From NCBI GenBank assembly GCA_030068075.1, contig CM057826.1, positions 61,539,312 to 61,603,311 on the forward strand: 64,000 nucleotides of DNA, in the 5' to 3' direction. Source of the DNA: Paguma larvata. Taxonomy: Eukaryota; Chordata; Mammalia; Carnivora; Viverridae. Positions 54,250-63,850 of the stretch are shown piece by piece (within the stretch, counting starts at the first letter, position 1; the number at the start of each line of letters is the position of its first letter). Position numbers and translations under genes: made by a program. The notes below the pieces were generated by a model, which was not told where the DNA came from, did not search any database, and was given only the letters and a program-made list of their open reading frames with translations.

Positions 54250-54727
54250 TGTATGAAGGGTCTCGCTTCCCTGTTAAAATCCTTCCTTGGTTCCATTCGA
54301 TTTAGGATGCAATCCACGTGCCGCCCCGCGGCCTGGCACCGACACCGTCGCCAGCCTTTCTCCCTCTCCCTCACGCACCCGGCCCTGATGAACTTCTCCC
54401 TACCCCCGGGCATTGGCACTTACTACTGTTACTCCATGAGATGCTGCTCCCCCTCATCATCAGATGCCTGGCTTAGCTTAAACATCACGTGCTAAGAAAA
54501 TCCTCTCCCCTCCCATCACTCACAAAGCACGGCCCCCAGTCCCTCTCTATTACGTTACCCTGCTTTGCTTCCCTCGTGGCCACTACATTTGGCCGAAAGG
54601 ATCTGGCTTACTCGTTGCCTTTTTTTTCCTCCTCACATTTCAGACCCTTGCTGCAGTCCCTAGTTAACCCCAGGCCTGAAAGATAGTAGGTCCAGTCAAC
54701 ACATGTTGAATGAATGAATGAATGAAC
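54250..54727 (+). mobile_element. L2 LINE 3' end
   Basis: TTAAAATCCTTCCTTGGTTCC and TTTAGGATGCAATCCACG near the left, then CAGGCCTGAAAGATAGTAGG, TCAACACATGTTGAATGAATG at the right follow L2 to its GAATGAATGAAT end. Confidence 0.75.
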
Positions 54728-55300
54728 TTAATATCCATCTCCTTTCTCATCCGAGCCTCATCTAGGCCCTTTGAGGCAGACATTACTGTTAGGCTTATGT
54801 GACGGTCAAGGGAATGAACTCGGGGGCACGACCTGATTCCTCCCAAGGCCCCTTATCTAATTGGTTGCTTTGTCACAAACCACCCCAACATTTACGGACT
54901 TAAAACAATAGAGATGCACCATTTCCCACAATTCCGTGGGTGGGCTGCGTGGTTCTCCTGCCGGTCTTGCCTGAGCTCACCCATGTGGCCGGGAGAGCTG
55001 GGACAGCCGGCCGTCTCTCTGCGTGCGACCCGTCCTCCCTGACATCTTCGCAGCCCGATGGCCTCAGAGCATTGTTCCAAGACAGTGAGAGCTGGGGCAC
55101 CCAGGCTTCTTAAGGCCGGGCCTCAGAAGTCACATAGCGTCACTTCCACCGGGTTCTGTGGGCTAAAGCGAGTCGCAAGGCAGGCCCGGACTGGGGGAAG
55201 GGACACAGAGTCCACCCCTCGGTGGGAGGTGCCGCCATCTTGCAAAGGAGTTTGGGCCAAACTGTCATGGCCGCCTTCGACCATCTATCACAGCTAACGA
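54728..55300. mobile_element. Unassigned ancient repeat (54855 onward)
   Basis: CACAAACCACCCCAACATTT, ACGGACTTAAAACAATAGAG, then GTCACTTCCACCGGGTTCTG and TCCACCCCTCGGTGGGAGG are phrases of a widely dispersed mammalian fossil, LTR-like. The family is uncertain. A YY1-like GCCGCCATCTTG occurs at 55231-55242. Confidence 0.45.
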
Positions 55301-55879
55301 GTGCTGTGATAGTCTGAAACCAGCTTGGCCCCACCGACTCGGGAAAGAACGCCCACGGACCACGCTGACCCCGTGGCATCAAATGAACGCCGGAAATCCA
55401 AATGGCCTACGACAAATTTCTCTCTCAGTGACATCACGCGGCCACGGTGGGCTGGCGGGGGTTCTGGGCTTTCACTCCAGGCCCGGTGCGATGAAGCCTC
55501 TCCCTGACACATTGCCCGATTAGAGCCGGTCTCAAGACAGAAGGCAGTGACCTGGCAGATCCTTGCGGCCACCGACCCTCCTGCGTAGAAGGGACACGAA
55601 ACACCTTGACCGACACATCAGTAGCCAAACGGGTCCCGGACTCAGCGTCCTCTCTCTGGGAGAGGCACCGAGTATGAGTGTACAGTAACCTCACCCACGG
55701 AGAGCCAACTTTCCTTTTTGGAGCCTTAAAAAAAAAAAAATGCTTTACAGCACCCAAATCTGTCTCATGCTATTTCCACCACAGCGCCACGTGCTGGAGT
55801 CTCATCTGCTCCCTCAGAGAACCCTTCACAGAGAGAGAGAGAGAGAGAGAGTGCTGGAGGCTTCTCTTTTCCGGGAGAC
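55301..55879. other. Single-copy DNA with GA run
   Basis: A GA run lies at 55830-55850. CpG is moderately frequent at 55310-55490. No gene is recognised. Confidence 0.4.
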
Positions 55880-56190
55880 ACACCCCGGCCTTTGCAGCCC
55901 CCACTCCCATAACCTGCTCCAGCTTCCAATTGCTCACAAGATCAAGTCCGAACTCCCATCCCCGCAGTGTCCTTAAAGCCCCTCCCGCCCCGCTTCTGAT
56001 TCCTGCTGGCTGGCCCACCAAGCAGGCCTCCCTCAAGGCCCCAAGGGCATCTTGATGCCCTATGCCTGTCTCCATGGCGGTTTCCTCCAGCTGGGCAGCC
56101 CTCCCCGCCTCTCCGCTGCTATCTCTCCAGACCATCTTTTATCCCTTGGCGAGGTCAAGCCACTTTCCTTTTTTCTAAGCCTTTTCATTG
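55880..56190 (+). mobile_element. L2-like LINE fragment
   Basis: CAAGATCAAGTCCGAACTCCC and TGTCCTTAAAGCCCCTCCC match the upstream part of the L2 3' region. It faces the reversed L2 that follows. Confidence 0.5.
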
Positions 56191-56194
56191 TAGT

Positions 56195-56745
56195 ATTTAC
56201 TCATTCACCTGTTCAACCAACATACAACTGGGCATTCTGACTAGGTACCGGCGACTGCTAGAGGCTCTGGGGAGACATAGGGAACAATACAAACAAGGTG
56301 CCTCCTCTGCTGGTTACATTCTGGTGAGGCAAAGCCGACAACGAGCACTCAAAAAAAAGAATTGTTTTTAAATACTGAGAAGTGTTCTCATTATAATAAA
56401 AAGGGCCGATGTGAAAGACACTGTGGTCAGGAGGTGACTGCTTTAGGTAAGATAGCAGGCCTTGTGGCCTCTCTGACATGTGAGCAGCCAGGAAGACGTA
56501 GGGGAAGAGCATTCTTAGCAGAAGGAACAGTCAGTGCAAACGGTCTGTGGTAGGGTCCAGCGTGGCCTGTTCCAGGCACAAGTAGGCACGGAGCGAGGCA
56601 GAGAGTGGAGAGGCGGCGGGTCAGAGAAGCGGGTCAGACTGTGTTGGCAGCGGTAGGGAGCTTGGATCTTCTTCTAACTACAACAGGCGGTCATGGGAGG
56701 GTTTTAAGCAAGGGAGTACGGGACATAGGGGTTGTGATTTACGCT
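56195..56745 (-). mobile_element. L2 LINE 3' copy
   Basis: ACTCATTCACCTGTTCAACC, GGTACCGGCGACTGCTAG, TGCTGGTTACATTCTGGTG, GGAACAGTCAGTGCAAACGG, TCATGGGAGGGTTTTAAGC follow the reversed L2 3' end nearly completely. Confidence 0.75.
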
Positions 56746-57506
56746 TTTTGAGAGACTACTCATGCTGCTTTGTGAATTTGTAGGTGAGCAAGTGTGGAGT
56801 CCACCAGACGGGCTCGGAGGCTCTTGCTGCCATTGCCAGATACCGGGGACTTGGAAGCGCGGCCTACAACATCCTCCCGCAGAAGCCGTGACCTCGGCGC
56901 TCCAGAGGACCGGGGGCCTTAGTGTGTATCCCAGCACAGAAGCCCACAGTGACAGAACGGCTTAGGGCCATGGACATGGCTCTGAAATGTATGGTCAACT
57001 GAGCCAGCCTCCGTTTGTTCTCCTCTGCCCAGCTTCTGCACAAACCCCCTTCCTCATATCAGGTTCCCCAAGGAACTAGGGGCGGCCCCTCTGGCCACGG
57101 GCCTCTGGGCTGACTACGCAGGCCTGGCACAACACCCTGGGCCATCCTGCCCCGGGGGTGGGGGTTCTCCTCCCCCCAGATCTGCGTGGTTAGCACAGCA
57201 GCCTTGACATCTTGATATTTAAGAAATTTCCCCCAAGTGAACCTCCATTTTCCATGCCCAAAGGCCCCTTTTCCCAAGACCCTCCCGCCTCTCTACCCCG
57301 TCTCTTTCTCCATCCCTTCCTTCGAGGAGAACAAATCCTCTCTGGGATTTCTGAAGTTCCTCCAACCCCAGAATTATCCAGGCGCTCCCCCTGAAACGAG
57401 ACCTTTCTCTCTCACGTAGCCTGATTCCGGGCACCTGATCCCTCGGCCACAGCTGGGGTTCCCTTCCATTTGGCTCAGCACAGCTGGACGCTGGGACCCA
57501 GTCCGG
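56746..57506. other. Single-copy DNA upstream of the CpG island
   Basis: No repeat is recognised. Composition becomes GC-rich toward the right. Short frames on both strands have no recognisable content. Confidence 0.4.
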
Positions 57507-57520
57507 GCTGTAGGGGGCAG
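57507..57520 (+). promoter_or_regulatory. CTCF-like motif
   Basis: GCTGTAGGGGGCAG matches the CTCF core at its ten right-hand positions (YAGRKGGCRS) and at 12 of 14 overall. It lies about 90 bp before the CpG island. Binding is inferred. Confidence 0.4.
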
Positions 57521-57599
57521 CGGGTGGAAGCGAGGTGGGAAAATGAGAGGATTGGGGGGGGGGGGTGGGTAGTGTGACAGAAAGAAAGGGGAAGGGGGA

Positions 57600-57957
57600 A
57601 GCGTCAGAGCCAGAGAGAGAAGGGGGGAAGGTCTAGGAGCACGTGGAGGAGCGCGGGGGACCGGGAGTGTGGGGAGCGAGCACAGCGAGGGCAGAGAGAG
57701 TGCGCTGTGCTCGGAGGCGGGAGGAGAGAGGGAGAGGAAGAAGGGAGCAGCCGCGACCTGGAGAGGGAAGGGAGGGAGGGCGGGAGCCGCGGAGCGCGAG
57801 GAGGAGCGAGTTGGGGGCGGAGACGAGGAAGTGGGCGCGAGCCGCGGGGCGCAGGCGGGGCGCGCGCTGCATCCCGGCCCCGAGCGGAGCCGGCGCGGGC
57901 GCGGGACAGCGGCGAGCCCGGAGCCGGAGCCGGAGCCCCGCGGCGCAGCAGCTCAAG
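57600..57957 (+). other. Candidate non-coding first exon (5' UTR)
   Basis: The + strand contains no ATG from 57547 to 57957 despite long open GC-rich frames, then gives AAG|GTAACG, a good splice donor after AGCAGCTCAAG. I infer the first exon of a + strand gene whose coding exons lie downstream, probably past the window. The transcription start is not determined; the left boundary is nominal. The gene is not identified, and a 292-codon frame running through the donor is a composition artefact. Confidence 0.5.
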
Positions 57958-57963
57958 GTAACG
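57958..57963 (+). other. Splice donor candidate (GTAACG)
   Basis: CAAG|GTAACG fits the donor consensus at -2 to +4, with C at +5 in place of G. Downstream sequence includes MIR-derived DNA, as expected for intron 1. Confidence 0.45.
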
Positions 57964-58074
57964 CGGCCGCCGCCTCCCCCCGCGAGGCCTCGGCTCGGGG
58001 GTTGGGGTCCCCGCCGCCGTCGCGACCCTGACCCCGGGTTCGCGCTCCGGCCACGGGGCTCGCTGATTGCGCCT

Positions 58075-58140
58075 GACCTTGGGCGATTTCCTCCGCCCGC
58101 GAGCCTCAGTTTCCTTCTCCGTGACCCGCGGGGGTCGGGC
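58075..58140 (-). mobile_element. MIR SINE fragment inside the CpG island
   Basis: CCTGACCTTGGGCGATTTCC and GAGCCTCAGTTTCCTTCTCC are the reversed MIR centre, in GC-rich DNA. This argues that the sequence beyond 57958 is intronic. Confidence 0.65.
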
Positions 58141-58489
58141 GCACGCCGAGGGGGCGTCGCGAGGACGGGCTGCAGCCCCGGGTCGCAGCGGTGCTCAGGG
58201 CGTATTGCCCCATCTGCCCCTGTGGGGTTGATTTGGAAAGTCCACTTGCGCCGAAACAGCTCCCGTTTTGTCCCTGGCTCTGAGCGGTGGCGTTTTCTAG
58301 GGGCGATTTGTCTGCGGGAGCATGGAGCGGCATTCTGCCGAAGGAAAGCCAGTAGAGGGCTGGGGGCGGGCGGGAAGGGGGCTCCGAGTTGCTCAGGGAG
58401 CCCAGGCATCAGGCTTCCGTCCTCCTGGGCTGCTGCCCTGTGCCCAGTAGCGAGGACGGAGCTGGGCTCGCCTGGCCCGATTTGCCTCC

Positions 58490-58660
58490 AGGATATATGC
58501 TGGGCAAGTGGCCTTGGCTAAGAATCCCAGTTTGCTGACTTGAGTAAGTGCCGTTGACCTTGACCATGTGAACCTCAGTTTCCAACCCCCTGAAGAAAGG
58601 GGGGGATGCCAGTGCCCCCTTTGAGAGAGGCTGTGAGGATAAGAAAGTGGGGCAGGAAAC
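58490..58660 (-). mobile_element. Possible second MIR-like fragment
   Basis: CTTGACCATGTGAACCTCAG, TTTCCAACCCCCTGAAG and AGAGAGGCTGTGAGGATAAG have reversed MIR order, more weakly than the fragment at 58.1 kb. Confidence 0.45.
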
Positions 58661-59169
58661 TACCTGCAGGTTGTGGTGTCCCCCAGTGGCAGCTGTCATC
58701 CCCTAACTTCTATGGCCAGAGTCCTGGTTCTGGTGGCCTCTCAGGAACTGATTTGTACAGACCAGGTCCCTTCTGGTCTTCTTTGCCAGAGGCGGCCAGT
58801 GGCCTGGCTGGGCATGAAGGGGCCCAGGGCACTGGGATGGGGAGCAGGAGCCCTTCCACTCTAGGTGTGCCTCCGGATTGTTTTCTAAGACATGAAACCT
58901 GCGAGGTGACAGTTTCTGTCCTGAAAGACTCCCGGGGGACTCTCTGGGCGCCTCAGTATCTTATTTGTAATGGGAAGTTATAAATTCATACTTACTAATG
59001 AGTTCCCTGTCGCTGGAGGTTATGAAAGGCAATTAGATAGATTACCTTTATTGACATCTTTGACCCTGAGATATGACAAGAATCGAATGGAACGAGAAAT
59101 AACATTTCTCCTGCCCTTGCGGGCCTGGTGCTTGGTGCGTTGTGTATACAGTGTTGGCTGGAGTTTCCA
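58661..59169. other. Single-copy DNA (inferred intron 1)
   Basis: No exon, gene or repeat is recognised. Confidence 0.35.
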
Positions 59170-59320
59170 CAAGGATCCTGGGAAGCTGGTGTCATTAAAC
59201 CCCAAAAGTACAGGCAAGGAGACCAAGTCTCACAGCGGTAAATGGTGGCCACACGGTCCCACCGGTAGGACGTGCCTGTGCTGGGACTGGCGCCAGATCT
59301 GCCTGACTCCAGCGTACTTC
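59170..59320 (+). mobile_element. MIR-like fragment
   Basis: CACAAGGATCCTGGGAAGC, TACAGGCAAGGAGACCAAG, TCTCACAGCGGTAAATGG follow MIR forward, diverged. Confidence 0.45.
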
Positions 59321-59924
59321 TGATGGCCCCACAGCGGCTCCAGAACATGAGTGTGGAAGGTGTCCGGCATGGGGCCTGGCACCTGGTGGGGGCCAAGTCA
59401 GCGCTGGGTTCTTGTTCCGTGTGTAACAGGAAGAGCCGCCGTGCAATCACTGGAGAAAGTGAGTCGGGTCTAGGCCTGGGGTTGGCTGGCGTACTTTTGC
59501 CTAGTGATTCCTCTAGGGGCGATTTCCCTGGAAGGAAAGATGGTCGTTAATCAACACCGCATAGGAAGCAGATATCAGACAGGCGCGCCCCAGCCGGCCG
59601 GCTTCACTTCCCCTACCACCGAGTCCCAGGGAACCTCGTCTCTGTTCACCTCGGCCCAGGCCGCTTCTCCTGGCCTCACGGGCACTTTTTGTTCTCCAGC
59701 CTCTGCTGACGACTAACTGACACTCCCCGCTGATGTGTCCCGGGGGAAAATGAGGCCAGCTGTGGTCCATCTCCACCACAGAGAAGGGGAGACAGGATTA
59801 AGTCCCAATCCCAAGGATTTAGCTCAGCTTTGGGGAGGCAATCCCTGCTAATGGGGAAATGGGCACCCAGCTGTGGGAAAACGGGTGTCCCCTCAGGCTA
59901 GGAAGTCACATTTTACTAAAAATG
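59321..59924. other. Single-copy DNA (inferred intron 1)
   Basis: No exon is recognised. Minus-strand frames (up to 151 codons, 58995-59450) are opposed by + frames. Confidence 0.35.
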
Positions 59925-60144
59925 GTTTTTTTTTAAATAAATGTTTATTCGTTTTTGAGAGAGAGAGAGAGAGAGCGCGAGAGAGACAGAGAGAATGTGA
60001 GCAGGGGAGGGGCAGAGAGAGAGAGGGACAGAGGATCCAAAGCAGGCTCTGTGCCGATAGCAGCGGGGCTGGAACTCATGAACAGTGAGATCATGACCGG
60101 AGCTGAAGTCGGACACTCAACAGACCGAGCCACCCAGGCACCCC
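59925..60144 (-). mobile_element. Felid SINE, internally shortened
   Basis: Reverse copy with a GA run (59957-59985). The part between the CT run and head is shortened (CTGTGCCGATAGCAGCGGGG). TTTACTAAAAATG (59912-59924) recurs with two changes at 60145-60157. Confidence 0.94.
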
Positions 60145-60535
60145 TTTGCCAAAAATGTTTTTAAAGAAGGGAGGACATCCAAATGAAATGATGGGAATGG
60201 GAACAAAGGCTCTTTCAAATGCAAAGATATTCATCAACAATCAGAGAGTGCCTAAATGTCAAATAGGGGCTCAATTAAGTAAATTAGGGGGCAGCCATGT
60301 GGCTACTAAAAATGGAGAGTTTTTAGTGAAGGGGGACATGCCTCTGCATATGCATATGCAGGGCATGGTCACGAATTAGTGGCAAGCACGGAGAAAAAAG
60401 ACTGGAAGGAAATAGACCAAAGAGGGTTAATAACATTTGCCAGTGGGGTGGCGGGATTATAGGAGATTGTTCCTGACTATAATTTCTGAACTTTCCATAT
60501 TTTATGTAATATGCTCATTAGCGGACATAGAACTC
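60145..60535 (+). mobile_element. L1 LINE 3' fragment
   Basis: AGTGCCTAAATGTCAAATAG, GCAGCCATGTGGCTACTAA, AAAAGACTGGAAGGAAATAG, ACCAAAGAGGGTTAATAAC and GTGGCGGGATTATAGGAG are ancient L1 3' UTR landmarks. Confidence 0.65.
60345..60360. repeat. 16-bp perfect palindrome
   Basis: TGCATATGCATATGCA is its own reverse complement, inside L1-derived sequence. Confidence 0.95.
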
Positions 60536-60684
60536 TCTGGCATCTAGGGATGGTATAAGCCACCCACTCCCACTTCTTCCTGGCCAGCACCCAGGGCAGG
60601 GCTGGCCCATGGACACTTATCAGTGACAAGGCCACCTCTGCGTTGAGGCCTGGAAAGCCCCTTGGGGAAAAAAAAAAGTGCTAA

Positions 60685-60870
60685 ATTATTATTACCAATA
60701 ATATCTGATACTTGTTGTGTTCTTGCTATGCGTTCATGATAACCCTACAAGGGAGGTACTATCTATATCCCCATTTTCCAGAGAAGAAACCAAGAGTCAG
60801 ATAATTCAGTCACCGGCCCAGGATCCCACAGCATTCAGAGCCAGGCCATCTGGATCCAGAGTCTACACCC
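60685..60870 (+). mobile_element. MIR SINE
   Basis: CCAATAATATCTGATACTTG, GATAACCCTACAAGGGAGG, TATATCCCCATTTTCCAGAG, AAGAAACCAAGAGTCAG match MIR forward. Confidence 0.75.
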
Positions 60871-61231
60871 CTCACCGGAGTCAGGAGGGGTGGGCAGATT
60901 CAGGTAGCTCACAGGCGAGCACTAACCACAGAAAACCTGGAGGAGACGGTGCATCTCCCCACCTGACGGCGGAGGACATGGTTCAGTAGTGACCTCCGAA
61001 GGGCCAGGTTCTGTATGAGATGCTGAGGACCCATAGGTGGAAAAGGTGCCGCGTCTACACAGCTGTGGGGCAGAGCGAGGTGGAAACAGCGTGCCCAGGG
61101 CTTCGATGGGGGTTTAAGAAACCATGGAAATTGAGACCGTGAAGGGTGAAGGCTCCCCAGAAGAGACGATATTGGAAATGATTCTGGGAGAATAAGCAAG
61201 AATTCCGCAGGTGGGCAAAAGGGGTCAGAGC
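60871..61231. other. Single-copy DNA (inferred intron 1)
   Basis: A diverged L2-like body is possible at 61000-61200. No exon is recognised. Confidence 0.35.
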
Positions 61232-61440
61232 CGCGGTTCTCAGTCAGGGTCGGTTTAGTCCCTTAGGACTGGGGACTGGAGATTGGTCGTCATAACGGAG
61301 GCGGGAGGCGGTGCGGACGTCGAGTGAGGAGAGGCCGGGGTGCCGCGAGACGCCCCGTGATGCACGGGACAGCCTCCAGAACAAAGAATCCTCCCTCCCG
61401 TGCAAAATGTCAACAGTGCAGAGTTAGGAGGCCTGGAGCC
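61232..61440 (+). mobile_element. MER20 hAT element
   Basis: CGCGGTTCTCAGTCAGGGTC, TTAGGACTGGGGACTGGAG, ATTGGTCGTCATAACGG, CGTGATGCACGGGACAGCC, CTCCAGAACAAAGAATCC and AAAATGTCAACAGTGC follow MER20 end to end. Non-autonomous and old; the interior is CpG-rich in this copy. Confidence 0.85.
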
Positions 61441-61589
61441 GAAGGGAAGGGCCTTCCCGAATGGCCGTCGGCCTGTGCGAGGCACCCGCGGCTAGTCGCT
61501 AAGTGCTTCCTGTGTGCTGGGCGCTTTGAGCCTGTGGCCTGGCCCCCTTGCCGCCGCTCTGCCCCCGCCGGCCACCGGAGTGGTCTTTG
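61441..61589. other. Short GC-rich single-copy stretch
   Basis: No feature is recognised apart from a weak MIR-like CTAAGTGCTTCCTGTGTGC. Confidence 0.35.
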
Positions 61590-62085
61590 ATAAAATTAAA
61601 GCATTATACAGACGTAATTGACATACCGTAAAATTCACCTACTCACGGTCTACGAGTCTGGTTTCTAGGACATTGTGCAACCAGCACCATGATCTCGTTC
61701 CAGAACATTCTCATCACCCCGAAAGAAACTTTGTACCCATTCACGGTCCTTCCCCGTTCAGTCCCCACTCCCACCCAAGGCTAGGCAGCCAGCGATCTCT
61801 TTTCTGTGTCTATAGAAGTGCCTGTTCTAGACATGTCATATGCTAAGTGATAGTATGAAATAATGCATGGCCTTTCGCGACTGGCTTATTTCCCTTAGCA
61901 CGTTTTCAAAGTTCGTGCATGTTGTGACATGCATCAATATTTCATGCCTTTATATGGCCCAAATAATATTCCGTGCATGGATACGCCACAGTCTGCTTAC
62001 CCATTCATCAGTTGATGGGCATTTGGGTTGTTGACATTTTTTTGGCTATGATGACCAATACGGCTGTGAACATTTGTGTACAGGG

Positions 62086-62311
62086 TTTTTTTTTTTTTTA
62101 TTTTTTTTAACGTTTATTTATTTTTGAGAGACATAGAAACAGAGCGTGAGCAGGGGAAGGGCAGAGAGAGAGGGAGGTACAGAATCCGAAGCAGGCTCCA
62201 GGCTCTGAGCCGTCAGCACGGAGCCCGACACGGGGCTCGAACTCACAGACCGTGAGATCATGACCTGAGCTGAAGTCGGCCACTTAACCGACTGAGCCAC
62301 CCAGGCGCCTC
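62086..62311 (-). mobile_element. Felid SINE inside L1
   Basis: Reverse copy of the ACATAGAAACAGAGCGTG subfamily ending ACTGAGCCACCCAGGCGCCT. TGTGTACAGG is duplicated at 62075-62084 and 62312-62321. It post-dates the L1 host. Confidence 0.96.
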
Positions 62312-62588
62312 TGTGTACAGGTTTTGAGGACATACAATTTCATTTCTTCTGGGGATATACCCAGGGGTAGAACTGCTAGGTCATGTAGTAATACTGCGTG
62401 TAAACCTTTTGAGGAGCTACCAGAGTGTTTTCCGAAGCAGCTGGACCTTTTAATGTTCCTGCCGGCAGTGTACGATGGTTCCAGTTTCTTCTCATCCTCA
62501 CCAACCCTCATGACCCGACTTTCGGATTCGCGGGGGTGACGTGATATCGTTATGGTTCTGATTTGCATTCCCTGGATGGCTGACGGAT

Positions 62589-62632
62589 TCGAACCCCTTT
62601 TCAGGGGCCCTCGAACCCCTTTTCAGGGGCCC
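62589..62632. repeat. 22-bp exact tandem duplication
   Basis: TCGAACCCCTTTTCAGGGGC(CC) occurs twice, 62589-62610 and 62611-62632, within L1-derived DNA. Each copy contains a CCCCTTTTCAGGGG hairpin. Confidence 0.97.
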
Positions 62633-62700
62633 GTGGGCCACGCGTCCATCGTGCTTGCGGAACTGCCCGCTTAGATCAGAGTCAAAACGGTGTGCCGTCA

Positions 62701-62994
62701 TTTCCTTCCTCGGACTGCGAGGCAAACCCTACTGAGGTCTACAGGGCCCTGTGTGATCGGGCCCCGCGTGTCGCTTTGACGGCATCTCTGCTCACTCCCT
62801 GCCTTCTGCAAGCCGCTCCCCGCTAGTCTCCAAACGGGCTGTTTGCTTCTGCCAGATCACCGTGTGCATAGCAGCTCTGGGGTGAGCCTCAGGGCGGCCT
62901 TTCTTGTCCTCCTGATTTCAAGGCCCTCCTCCCCTCCCTGGCATATCGCAAGGTTTCCTTGGATCTTTTCTTTCTTTTTTTTTTTTTTTTTACT
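62701..62994. other. Single-copy DNA with T run
   Basis: The T run lies at about 62977-62991. No exon is recognised. Confidence 0.35.
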
Positions 62995-63115
62995 ATCTAA
63001 TAAGATCTGGAAGAACGGGGCTCCAGGCATAACTATACCTTTCATCGCTGTGTGACCCTGGGCAAGCCACTGTCCCTCTCTGGGCCCCAGCCACCCCATC
63101 TAAAACCAGGCAGGG
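62995..63115 (-). mobile_element. MIR SINE
   Basis: CATCGCTGTGTGACCCTGGG, CAAGCCACTGTCCCTCTC and CCATCTAAAACCAGGCAGG are the reversed MIR centre. Confidence 0.75.
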
Positions 63116-63499
63116 GCACACGAGCTGCTCTCACAGACCCTTTCCGACTCTGTCCCTCTTTGATGCCAGCTTCCGTGTGACAGCGCTGCCAGGAGGGCGC
63201 GGGCCTGGCGCCGTGGCAGTGAGAGAAAGGTGGCTGGAGCCAAGTGGGTCACAGATTGGAGCAGGCAGCGTGGCTGATTATCGCCAGCCCCGTGGGGACC
63301 GTCTCCAGGAGCATGTGGCAGCCTTGACCTGGTGCCCGGCCTCCGGGTACAGCAGCGAGAATTGTCAACGGCCCCAGCCAGACCGGATCACCTTGGCCAC
63401 TTTCGGCTCGGCAGGTGCCCACCTTTCCCACCAGGAGCATCTTCTAGCCTCCAAACCTGCAGCCCTGGGGGACGCAGGGCAGGGTTCCCAGAGCTGGGT
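63116..63499. other. Single-copy DNA (inferred intron 1)
   Basis: A 178-codon + frame at 63177-63713 runs into L2-derived DNA; it has no recognised domain and no supporting splice context. Confidence 0.4.
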
Positions 63500-63850
63500 G
63501 CGGAGGCGAAGGGGACAAAGAGCATTGCAGGTGCAGGAAGAGGTGTACAGAGACACTGAGCCACAAGACCTCCAGGCGTGCTCAGGGCATGCAGGACGAT
63601 TAATTAGGTTTTGCCTGCGGGGCGAGGGCAGTGGAAGGAGGTCACGGAGGGGTCGACGGGGCAGGGGCCCGCCGTGCCAAAGTGAGGCGTTTGGAGCAAC
63701 ACGAGGATTCTAGGCCGAGGACTGAGGTGACCAGGGTGTATTTTCTAGAACACAGGTAGTGTGGAGGCAGGTGGGGCGGACGAGAGAGCCGAGACCTGGA
63801 GCGTAGTCAGGACGCCCCTGCTCTTGTCCAGGTGAGCTGGGGTCACCTGG
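63500..63850 (-). mobile_element. L2-like LINE body
   Basis: ACAAAGAGCATTGCAGGTGC and AGGACTGAGGTGACCAGGG recall reversed L2 (the AGGTGCAAAGG and AGGTGACAT landmarks), diverged. TTAATTAG occurs at 63600-63607. Confidence 0.4.

Larger units (their letters stand above)
57600..58480. promoter_or_regulatory. CpG island with TATA-less promoter
   Basis: Very high G+C and dense, unsuppressed CpG from about 57640 to 58330, sharply unlike the surroundings. GC-box-type GGGGGCGGAG (57812-57821) and an ETS-type GAGGAAGTG (57825-57833) lie within it; there is no TATA box near the expected starts. Such islands are typical of constitutive vertebrate promoters. The extent is estimated by eye. Confidence 0.85.
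61590..62700 (-). mobile_element. L1 LINE, reversed, interrupted by a SINE
   Basis: Long order of landmarks: GACATACCGTAAAATTCACC, AGGACATTGTGCAACCAGC, ACATTCTCATCACCCCG, AATAATATTCCGTGCATGG, CCATTCATCAGTTGATGGGC, ATTTGGGTTGTTGAC, GTACAGGTTTTGAGGAC, GGGGATATACCCAGGGG, GAGCTACCAGAGTGTTTTCC, GATTTGCATTCCCTGGATGG. This is antisense L1. Broken and inactive. Confidence 0.85.

Noticed and set aside
57643..58521. 292-codon + frame across the CpG island (and 258-codon minus frame at 57633-58409)
   Set aside because: Very GC-rich DNA has few stops; the + frame does not begin with ATG, runs through a good splice donor and into MIR-derived DNA, and both strands are open.
781..62333. Recurrent frames ending in ..TSAQVMIS..SPxSGSVLTAQSLEPASDSVSPSL
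   Set aside because: All are translations of the felid SINE, not a gene family.
63177..63713. 178-codon + frame
   Set aside because: Runs into L2-like DNA; no domain; composition explains openness.
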